A DNA stretch of 64,000 nt from positions 1 through 64,000 of the IMG/VR virus record IMGVR_UViG_3300027736_000029. One strand, given 5' to 3'. Shown here in pieces: positions 31,829-38,349 of this stretch. Both the position numbers and the translations under genes were made by a program. How positions within the stretch are numbered: the stretch's first letter is position 1; each line of letters opens with the position of its first letter. Under the pieces are notes generated by a model. The model saw only the letters and a list, made by a program, of their open reading frames with translations. It had not been told where the DNA came from and did not search any database. Origin of the DNA: a virus.

Positions 31829-32401
31829 TTACCATGTTCTACATGCCCAATATCTTGGTTTCCATCTTGGACCAGGAGTATCACAATTGTGTCTTGCCCT
31901 AAAGTTCTTTCTTCTTTCAGGATTATTCTTCTTAATCCTCATTATTTTACCTTTGGCCGATGTTCCACCAAAACCAAAGTTTACCTTAACAACCTTACCT
32001 TTGTCGTTTTTAACATATACTTTGGACTTTTTAACGTCACCTTGCATTATTTTACCCAACTGAACTTTTCTTCCCTGATATTCAGCTTCGGTTATTAAAT
32101 CGCCGATAATAAAATTGGTTTCTTCTACCGAACCATATTCATCTTCATATAAAGTTTCATTTTTGGGTGCAATACCCTTTTTCTTCATATTGATTGCAAT
32201 TGCAGCTTGTTGAGCAGGGCTTGAAGCTTCGTTTGTTTCCACATCTTCAGATTCATTCTTAACACAATTTGGATATCTTTTTCCAAACATTGTTTTCATT
32301 CCTTTTTTCTTATAACCACTCCAACATTTTTCTGTTAGTTGTTGTTTTGAATCACCCTCAATTATGATTTTTAATTGTTGTTCGGTTATTATTATTTCCA
32401 T
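31829..32401 (-). CDS. IITEQQ-tagged DUF5872-like protein
   Basis: 190 residues from ATG 32401. Tag MEIIITEQQLKIIIEGD; then CWSGYKKKGMKTMFGKRYPN (about 25-45), a linker, and GDVKKSKVYVKNDKGKVVKV followed by RRKNFRARHNCDTPGPRW and the ending YWACRTW. The last block is the hallmark of a protein (DUF5872-like) widespread in marine and freshwater phages. Cys/His/Trp spacing suggests metal binding. A TATTTATT box is 3 nt upstream. Probably virion-associated (inference). Confidence 0.75.
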   Translation of the reverse strand: MEIIITEQQLKIIIEGDSKQQLTEKCWSGYKKKGMKTMFGKRYPNCVKNESEDVETNEASSPAQQAAIAINMKKKGIAPKNETLYEDEYGSVEETNFIIGDLITEAEYQGRKVQLGKIMQGDVKKSKVYVKNDKGKVVKVNFGFGGTSAKGKIMRIKKNNPERRKNFRARHNCDTPGPRWKPRYWACRTW

Positions 32402-32422
32402 AATAATAAATATCCTGTAAAA

Positions 32423-33296
32423 CAAAAAACCCCGAACAATTTCTTGTCGGGGTTCTTGGCTTCAGGTTGAGAATACACCTTCTTACGAGAGACTTTACAG
32501 GAGATTATTGTTTACTCCGATTTCCACTTCCTTTTGAGAAGTACCTCTCAGTCACGGTCAATTAGATTAACCAATCCTTAAGTCGTAATCTACTCTGTTT
32601 TTACTCGTTGCTCTTCAAGGTTGCCACCCTGATTATGTCTTGCGGACTTAGAGAACTTTCACAACAATCGTATTGGGCTTGGGACCCTTTACGGCCATGA
32701 ACATCTCATGACTATGTAGTGACCTGTCAATCACGACTGGCGAACGCTTTTCCTTGTATCTTTTAGTTGTTAAACATCAATTAACAAAGTTTGCGGTTGT
32801 GGATGATGAAAGTAGCGGTTCGCCGACCAAGCCATGTCATCTTTTGAACGACACGATACTTAACTACTCCCTAAGATATCCCTATCTTCATACTTCAAGT
32901 TTGTTTCATCTTAAATCCCTTGGTAGAGACTTTAAGAAGGAATCACCAGCACCACCTGTACGACCTCTTACCTTTCGGTTTTAAACCCACTTTAATATTG
33001 AATCACGCAATAGTATGGTCGGATAACCATGTGTCTTACAATAATTCTACGAGTTATTCTTATTGGTGTTCCCACCTCAACCAAACGACCCACATCGCTT
33101 GGTCATTAAACCAGTTTCCCTACAGTGTCACCCTCGGTACTCAAGGTCTAACGATATCTCGCTTGTCTACTCGAGCTCCCTTTCGGAAGCCGCAAACCAC
33201 TTAACCAAATGATTCACTTTATACCACTTTCATGGTTTATTTTATGGACTATAGACCGCCCAATATCTTTAATTCAAAGAACGTTTTCTTAATTGT
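32423..33296 (-). ncRNA. Large structured non-coding RNA, GOLLD/ROOL-type candidate
   Basis: About 870 nt with no credible protein frame, transcribed leftward from the promoter at 33301-33332 to a strong terminator (AACCCCGA..TCGGGGTT plus T6, 32423-32454). The minus strand folds into many local hairpins: GCTTCC-GAAA-GGGAGC (33175-33190), GGTG-GGAA-CACC (33065-33076), ACC-GAAA-GGT (32970-32979), CAGGGT/ACCTTG (32616-32631) and GGTTAAT/ATTGACC (32556-32572). Three GNRA tetraloops on the transcribed strand, size and position beside a tRNA fit the giant ornate phage RNAs GOLLD or ROOL. Which family, or a new one, cannot be told by eye. Confidence 0.75.
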
Positions 33297-33300
33297 TTCA

Positions 33301-33332
33301 CAAAGGTAAGATAAAGTTTTCAATTTACCAAA
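33301..33332 (-). promoter_or_regulatory. Host-type promoter of the large ncRNA
   Basis: TTTG at 33329-33332, 20-nt spacer, TACCTTTG at 33301-33308 on the minus strand, followed by TGAAACAATTAAG. The downstream TTTGTGAAACAATTnAG is shared with the promoter at 33545. Confidence 0.75.
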
Positions 33333-33355
33333 CTTTTTGTGAAGTTTTTTTTTTG

Positions 33356-33428
33356 TTGCGAGAGAGGGAATCGAACCCCCGACCTCAAGGTTATGAGCCT
33401 TGCGAGCTACCGCTGCTACCATCTCGCG
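33356..33428 (-). tRNA. tRNA-Met(CAT), initiator type
   Basis: 73 nt without encoded CCA. Acceptor CGCGAGA pairs with TCTCGCA except the first pair, a C1-A72 mismatch that is the hallmark of bacterial initiator tRNA. The anticodon arm is CAAGG-CTCATAA-CCTTG with anticodon CAT; the T arm is GGGGG-TTCGATT-CCCTC. The D-arm segment GCAGC-GGTAGCTC also resembles tRNA-fMet. The anticodon stem has two, not three, G-C pairs next to the loop. Discriminator A73. Confidence 0.9.
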
Positions 33429-33459
33429 ATATATCTTAAGTAAAAGAACTTTCAAAGTA

Positions 33460-33513
33460 ATGTCCCACAAAGATAAAACTATTTTTTGAAATAATCAAAT
33501 GTCTGTGGGACAT
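33460..33513. repeat. Inverted repeat ATGTCCCACA / TGTGGGACAT around the tRNA promoter
   Basis: Perfect 10-bp arms at 33460-33469 and 33504-33513 enclose the promoter at 33468-33499. On the plus strand the right arm runs into T9, so it might also stop plus-strand transcripts. An operator or RNA-processing stem is possible. Confidence 0.55.
33468..33499 (-). promoter_or_regulatory. Host-type promoter upstream of the tRNA
   Basis: TTTG at 33496-33499, 20-nt spacer, TATCTTTG at 33468-33475, minus strand, about 40 nt before the tRNA. Confidence 0.75.
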
Positions 33514-33544
33514 TTTTTTTGAGACTCTCATCTCAATTGTTTCA

Positions 33545-33576
33545 CAAAGTTAAAACAAAATTCTCATTTTGTCAAA
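33545..33576 (-). promoter_or_regulatory. Second upstream host-type promoter
   Basis: TTTG at 33573-33576, 20-nt spacer, TAACTTTG at 33545-33552, then TGAAACAATTGAG. Third promoter of identical geometry in 280 bases. The 300-base gap 33429-33738 otherwise holds only the inverted repeat. Confidence 0.7.
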
Positions 33577-33738
33577 TATATATTATGAAACTTTTTTTGG
33601 GGATGTCCGTCATTTCTGACTGAAACAATAAATATACCCAACAATTTCAAAAGTACTATATTTTTATGGATAAGTCAAATTTTTTCTATAAAAAAGTTTA
33701 AATTGACATATCTTCCACTATTATTTGTATTTATATGT

Positions 33739-34086
33739 ATGAAAGTTAGAATCAACGACAATATTTTTAATGTAAAAACTTTAATAGATAAGAAATCTCA
33801 ATCTATTGGGATGATGGGTAAAACATTTGGAGCTACGTTCGAAGGTCTATTATTTTTAATGGGTGGAGACAAACAATCTTTTTGGATGAAGAATTGTATT
33901 ATACCATTAGATATTCTCATCATTAGAAATAATGTCATTGTAAACATACATTATAATTGTCCTCCTTGTAACGGTAATGAATGTCCAAGTTATGGTGGAA
34001 ATGGAAATATTGTATTGGAAGTTGAAGGTGGAAGTTGTGAATACTTGGAGATTGAACCAGGTGATACAGTTGAATACTTACTTTGA
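33739..34086 (+). CDS. DUF192 family protein
   Basis: 115 residues from ATG 33739, 3 nt after TATTTATA. GMMGKTF, GLLFLMGG, SFWMKNCIIPLDILII and the beta-rich C-terminus form the DUF192 signature (usual FWMKNTxIPLDI). Two Cys pairs in PPCNGNECPSYGG are extra. Family function unknown; cellular members are often secreted, this one has no signal peptide. Overlaps the DHH gene by 9 nt, converging. Confidence 0.85.
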   Translation: MKVRINDNIFNVKTLIDKKSQSIGMMGKTFGATFEGLLFLMGGDKQSFWMKNCIIPLDILIIRNNVIVNIHYNCPPCNGNECPSYGGNGNIVLEVEGGSCEYLEIEPGDTVEYLL

Positions 34087-35475
34087 TTCTGCGATTTTTT
34101 CTTTAAGTTTTCTTTCAAACTCATTTGCAATCATCTTTGTAAACTTAACTGAAGGTGAATCATCACTTTCAGAGTCATATCTATTTTGAGATTGAGGTGG
34201 TCTTTTACTTCTACCCAAATAATTTAAACCAGAAATGTTTGTAATACATTTGTGTCCACCTGAATTTGATTGAATTAAATCCCATGCATTGATTCCAATT
34301 TTATCTAACATATTTCTATGTTCTTCAGTTAAATCTTTGAATGGTGTTTCCATCATATCTTGAATATGGTCCAAAACTTTTTCACCACCTTCTATAGTGG
34401 TAAACTTATCACCATATAATGCTTCAAAGTCTTTAAATGTGAATCCAATACTTTCAGGACCCACAGAAGTTTCACTAACCCACTTAATAGTTGATAGAGG
34501 AATTGTTCTTTGTTTTAGTTGGTCTTCCCATTTACTTATAACTTCTTGAGCGATTTCACCTAAGTTAACACCTTTTAATTCTCTTTCTTTTTTGAATGGA
34601 TTACAAGATGCTTGAACCAATCCCATTGGCCATGCCATAATTAAAAAGTCCGCTTCAGGATTGTTTCTAAATGGTGTGTATCTATCATAAGAACCAGGTT
34701 TAAACATATTACCACCACCATATTGAAAAATGATACTATCACTAACTCTTGGATAGTTCTTCATATTTTGTTTATAATCTTCAGCGTTTTTCTGTAGTTC
34801 TTCAGGTTTAGCTGCGTTTGTTTTTTTCATCCAATCTTTAATACTATTTAAAATAGACATTAAAGATGGTTCTGAATCCATAACTAACGATTCTAAAAAC
34901 CCTGGTTTATTTTTAAACGCCAACAATAACTTATTAATAACCAAACCTAACAACATTTTATTCTTTTGAAGTGGTTTGTCTTTATCTAATCGATAAATGT
35001 AATTAACCACCTCATCAGGTGTAATGTCATATTTAGCATAATCTGCAGAATCAACAGTATTGATTAATAAGATGTCTGATGATGGAAACAAATCTCTTGG
35101 TGATACTACTTGTGATATTGTTTCTACGTTTGAACGAGCACCTCTGAATTGTTTTGAAGTACCTTTTTCAACTCCCACTTGTTTGTCGTGGTGGTCCGTA
35201 TGAATTACGAACATTGGCTTACCGTGAGCAAAATCTACAAGAACTGGCATCACATCTCCCTGTGCGTCGTTCTTTTTAACTGAGAATTCTTTGTCACCGT
35301 ATTGGATTATGTGAGTACCTACAACTTCAATACCATTATTTTCAAGGTATCTTTTCATTGCAATTGCAGTTGTTACTCCATCCAAATCTTGGTGAAAGTA
35401 TATTTCAGCTTTAGGATATCTTTTTCTTAAAGCTGAAATATCTCTTATTCCAGTTTCTTTAATTAACATTTTCAT
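34078..35475 (-). CDS. DHH-family phosphoesterase
   Basis: 465 residues. FHQDLDGVTTAIAMKRYL (about 27-44) is the N-terminal DxD motif, VIHTDHHDK (about 93) the DHH triad, SADYAKY a third site, and SGGHKC near residue 427 the C-terminal nucleotide-binding GGGH equivalent. Such enzymes are RecJ-type exonucleases, nanoRNases or cyclic-dinucleotide phosphodiesterases. A phage version could degrade signalling nucleotides or short RNAs (inference). Coupled to the upstream gene by a TAATG overlap. Confidence 0.75.
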   Translation of the reverse strand: MKMLIKETGIRDISALRKRYPKAEIYFHQDLDGVTTAIAMKRYLENNGIEVVGTHIIQYGDKEFSVKKNDAQGDVMPVLVDFAHGKPMFVIHTDHHDKQVGVEKGTSKQFRGARSNVETISQVVSPRDLFPSSDILLINTVDSADYAKYDITPDEVVNYIYRLDKDKPLQKNKMLLGLVINKLLLAFKNKPGFLESLVMDSEPSLMSILNSIKDWMKKTNAAKPEELQKNAEDYKQNMKNYPRVSDSIIFQYGGGNMFKPGSYDRYTPFRNNPEADFLIMAWPMGLVQASCNPFKKERELKGVNLGEIAQEVISKWEDQLKQRTIPLSTIKWVSETSVGPESIGFTFKDFEALYGDKFTTIEGGEKVLDHIQDMMETPFKDLTEEHRNMLDKIGINAWDLIQSNSGGHKCITNISGLNYLGRSKRPPQSQNRYDSESDDSPSVKFTKMIANEFERKLKEKIAESK

Positions 35476-35843
35476 TAATCTAATCCAAAGAAGTGAGCGC
35501 CTTTATCAAGGATATCACCATAATCGGAAACACATTGCTTGAACATCTCTTTATCTTTATTTAACATCTTACTCATAGTATCAGGACCCCAAACTCCGTC
35601 AGCAGGATATACTCCAATTTTAGCCTGATAATTACTTATCGCTTGCGCTGATTTAGATTTTGGATAATTACCAATACTTCCGTCAATTACCAATGCCTTT
35701 CCTTCATCATCTTTGATACCTTTTTTATTTAAAAAACATTGGATTGCTCTATTGTAATTATATCCCTCTGTTTGTTCTTTAATAACACGTTTAACTATTC
35801 TTGTTAAATCCGATTCTGTTAATTTTATAATTTTTTGTCCCAT
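35475..35843 (-). CDS. Tagged peptidoglycan-binding-like protein
   Basis: 122 residues. KIIKLTESDLTRIVKRVIKEQ at the N-terminus is a longer form of the recurring tag. AIQCFLNKKG ... AISNYQAKIGVYPADGVWGP resembles a PG_binding_1 fold. Could be a virion component contacting the cell wall. A TATTTATT box lies about 20 nt upstream. Confidence 0.6.
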   Translation of the reverse strand: MGQKIIKLTESDLTRIVKRVIKEQTEGYNYNRAIQCFLNKKGIKDDEGKALVIDGSIGNYPKSKSAQAISNYQAKIGVYPADGVWGPDTMSKMLNKDKEMFKQCVSDYGDILDKGAHFFGLD

Positions 35844-35872
35844 ATTAGTTTTTTAAATAAATATCCATAAAA

Positions 35873-35898
35873 CAAAAAAAAGGGTTGTTAAACCCTTT
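35873..35898 (-). terminator. Rho-independent terminator
   Basis: Minus strand: AAAGGGTT, 3-base loop, AACCCTTT then T8. It overlaps the stop codon of the methyltransferase gene. Confidence 0.8.
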
Positions 35899-36749
35899 TA
35901 TTTAAATTCCATTTCCATTTGTTTATTTCGGTCAATAAAGTGTTGAACTCTATCTTGAGCAACTTTACTGTAGTTTTCACTCAATTCTATTCCAATCCAT
36001 CGTCTTCCACTAATCTCAGCGGCACATAAACTAGTCCCACTACCAGCAAAAGGGTCAAGAATTACATCGTTCTTATAAGTTAGAATCTTAATCGCTTTCA
36101 TTGGAATATCCATTGAGAAGGTCGCCTTAGTTTGTTGTCTTGTATCCGCAAAGTATTCCCACTGACCATAAACCAAAGACATAAATTCTTTCTTATCATT
36201 ATCCTGATATATCGCTTTGGTTTTTACGGTACCATCTTCCTGTTCCATGTCAACCATGTCAGCTTTCCATTGTGGTTCACCTTTAATTTTTTTAATCCTG
36301 TCTTTCTTATAAGCCAAGATAACACACTCCTTTGGATTGTAGATGTAAGGACTTGAAGGACTCATCCATGAACCCCAAGCTGTGGTCTTACTTCTGTGTG
36401 GTGAATTCTCATCAAGGTCAACAAGACCATAAAACTTAAACCCAACCTGTTTCATGATAGCCCAAAACTCTGACATAAACAATACTCGTCCACCTCTATC
36501 CTGTACGTTCACTTCGTATGGGATGTTTACAGCAATTCTACCATCATCTTTCAATGTGTTGTAGGCTTCGGTCAACCATTTTCGTGAAAACTCCCAGTAA
36601 TCCTCCATACTCATTCTGTCGTCATGACTATCGTATTCGATTCCAACATTGTATGGTGGTGATGTCACAACTAAATCAACAGATTCTAACGGTAATGTTT
36701 TCATTACCTCGATACAATCACCTTGTAATATTTTTCCTGTTTCTATCAT
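35898..36749 (-). CDS. DNA methyltransferase, TSPPY beta class (N4-C or N6-A)
   Basis: 283 residues. The catalytic motif VVTSPPYNVGIEY is at about 32, and the SAM-binding motif DVILDPFAGSGTSLCAAE at about 225, an order (IV before I) of beta-class amino methyltransferases (N6_N4_Mtase). No partner nuclease adjoins, so it is probably a protective orphan enzyme. Overlaps the DUF3310 gene by 4 nt. Confidence 0.88.
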   Translation of the reverse strand: MIETGKILQGDCIEVMKTLPLESVDLVVTSPPYNVGIEYDSHDDRMSMEDYWEFSRKWLTEAYNTLKDDGRIAVNIPYEVNVQDRGGRVLFMSEFWAIMKQVGFKFYGLVDLDENSPHRSKTTAWGSWMSPSSPYIYNPKECVILAYKKDRIKKIKGEPQWKADMVDMEQEDGTVKTKAIYQDNDKKEFMSLVYGQWEYFADTRQQTKATFSMDIPMKAIKILTYKNDVILDPFAGSGTSLCAAEISGRRWIGIELSENYSKVAQDRVQHFIDRNKQMEMEFK

Positions 36750-36970
36750 ATCTTACTATTCTTTAAATTATCTATTCGTCTTTGTAGATACCATAGAGCC
36801 TTATTCAGGTCTTGTAATTCTTTATCTTTTTCTTTTTTTCCCGCCCTTGAAATATATTTAACAGTATTTCCAAGATGGAAATCTAATTCCCACGCCTCGA
36901 TAACTTTGATTGCTTCGTATGGATTGTCTTCCCCTCCGTAATGTTGGGGGTGATTTACTTGTTCACTCAT
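36746..36970 (-). CDS. DUF3310 protein
   Basis: 74 residues from ATG 36970. NHPQHYGGEDNPYEAIKVIE and HLGNTVKYISRAGKK are the defining pieces of the DUF3310 phage family, which some studies place in nucleotide-kinase-like regulation. Short, without extra domains. Overlaps its upstream neighbour by 8 nt. Confidence 0.88.
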   Translation of the reverse strand: MSEQVNHPQHYGGEDNPYEAIKVIEAWELDFHLGNTVKYISRAGKKEKDKELQDLNKALWYLQRRIDNLKNSKI

Positions 36971-37124
36971 CTTCTTTTTCTTTATAGAAACCAATTTTAA
37001 TTTGTTGATGCATTTCTTCTTTTAATGCCTTGTTTTCTCTTTGAAGAGGTCTTACCATCATAAAATACATTATGATTAAATTTACAACTACTGTAATCGC
37101 TAAAATAAAATACATCCAAAACAT
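36963..37124 (-). CDS. Small membrane protein
   Basis: 53 residues, MFWMYFILAITVVVNLIIMY then a charged tail RPLQRENKALKEEMHQQIK. One membrane helix followed by a short coiled coil. Identified by reading the gap; it overlaps the DUF3310 start by 8 nt, typical operon packing. Function unknown. Confidence 0.6.
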   Translation of the reverse strand: MFWMYFILAITVVVNLIIMYFMMVRPLQRENKALKEEMHQQIKIGFYKEKEDE

Positions 37125-37150
37125 ATTATTTTTTTTTATTATTTGTTTAT

Positions 37151-37525
37151 TTACAAGGGTTTAATCACATAATAATCTTTTGCATAGGTAGATTCTTCGA
37201 TTAAATTTTCTTCAATAAGTTTGTTTAGTTCAACTCTTGCCTCATCCTCAGGAATTCTTAGGATATACTTTGCAATATAATCGATGTGAATGGGTTGTCT
37301 TAATTTAGACAATAATTTTTTAGTTGATTCAGTATCCATCTGTTTAGTTATTATTTTTAAAATTTCTTCATCTGTATTACCTTCATTGTGTAAGTCATAA
37401 ACCTTAAGACTTTCTTTATCTTCAAAAAAAAGAGCATCACTCTTACCGTAATACTCTTTCAATTTATTTTCATGAAGTAACTTTAAACTTCTTTCAATAT
37501 TGATATGTCGTTTATTGAATCCCAC
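37151..37525 (-). CDS. Hypothetical protein with GTG start
   Basis: 124 residues starting GTG at 37525 (then GFNKRHINIERSLKLL). No in-frame ATG fits, and the GTG sits 4 nt after TATATTTG with TTTG 20 nt further up, the same geometry as ATG-start genes here. The C-terminal half (IAKYILRIPEDEARVELNKL) looks like a winged helix-turn-helix, so a regulator is possible. Confidence 0.6.
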   Translation of the reverse strand: MGFNKRHINIERSLKLLHENKLKEYYGKSDALFFEDKESLKVYDLHNEGNTDEEILKIITKQMDTESTKKLLSKLRQPIHIDYIAKYILRIPEDEARVELNKLIEENLIEESTYAKDYYVIKPL

Positions 37526-37529
37526 GACA

Positions 37530-37561
37530 CAAATATAAGTATATTATATTTCAGAGTCAAA
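37530..37561 (-). promoter_or_regulatory. Host-type promoter TTTG-N20-TATATTTG
   Basis: TTTG at 37558-37561 and TATATTTG at 37530-37537 on the minus strand. It decides the GTG start at 37525, which follows after 4 nt. Confidence 0.65.
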
Positions 37562-38323
37562 GTTTTTTACCTTAACCATGTTAACTATTTGAAAAATATA
37601 TGCGGTTATTTTTCGTTTCATGATTGGTACGATGGCTTGTTCCATTGGAAAATTCTGACTACATGACATTTCAAATACTGGTAAGTCTTTATAGTATTCA
37701 GTTTTGTTAAACTTGGAATGGTTTTCGATGATTGAAAGTAATGTTGTTTTGTCAGGAGTGTTCTCATATATCTTAGTTATATAAGTTTGACTTATGTTTA
37801 TATCTCCTCGTTTCTTTTTGATTTCATATTCCCAAACATAAACTTTATTATCCAACTTTCTATAATAAAAAACATATCCTGAACCCGCAACCAAGTGTTC
37901 TTTATTCTTTTTGATTGAGATTTCAACTTCATCAAACACAATGTTCCAAATAGATTTTGCAATATTGAATGTGTCAAATAATTTGTTGTTTGAATATTTG
38001 ATTGTCCTACCCAACTCGTCCTCCTCTTCTTTAGACATTTCTCTTGGCTTCTTTGGATACAAATCTTTTAACATGATTTCATCATCATAAGAATGAAATT
38101 TTTTGTCTGTAAGTAGGAGAGTATTTTCTTTGGATAATGATTGCATGTTTGCCAAGTGTAACGACAACTCAACAAAGTCAGGATAAATTTCAAACTTATC
38201 TAACCTCTGCTCGCATTTCTGTATGTAATCCAATAAAGTATATTTATTGTATTCAAAATCCAACGGCTCTTTTAACATCCACTCAGGATTTAGCTTAAAT
38301 GCTATTTTCTTTCTTCTCCCCAT
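37544..38323 (-). CDS. Conserved Bacteroidota phage protein
   Basis: 259 residues (MGRRKKIAFKLNPEWMLKEP). The FEYNKYTLLDYIQKCEQR stretch is conserved in phages of this host group as far as I recall. Mixed alpha/beta, basic N-terminus. TATAATTG lies 4 nt upstream. Function unknown. Confidence 0.65.
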   Translation of the reverse strand: MGRRKKIAFKLNPEWMLKEPLDFEYNKYTLLDYIQKCEQRLDKFEIYPDFVELSLHLANMQSLSKENTLLLTDKKFHSYDDEIMLKDLYPKKPREMSKEEEDELGRTIKYSNNKLFDTFNIAKSIWNIVFDEVEISIKKNKEHLVAGSGYVFYYRKLDNKVYVWEYEIKKKRGDINISQTYITKIYENTPDKTTLLSIIENHSKFNKTEYYKDLPVFEMSCSQNFPMEQAIVPIMKRKITAYIFQIVNMVKVKNFDSEI

Positions 38324-38349
38324 ACAACAATTATAACCAAATAAAAATC

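Noticed and set aside
32754-33204. Two plus-strand open frames of 76 and 94 residues
   Set aside because: They lie antisense to the structured RNA, lack promoter boxes, and have composition unlike neighbouring genes.
32423-33296. tmRNA gene as explanation of the large RNA, given smpB nearby
   Set aside because: The 3' end lacks a TTCGANTC T-arm and acceptor stem, there is no tag frame, and it is more than twice the usual tmRNA size.
33249-33470. 73-residue minus-strand open frame
   Set aside because: It is the tRNA read through in one frame; the tRNA structure explains this interval.
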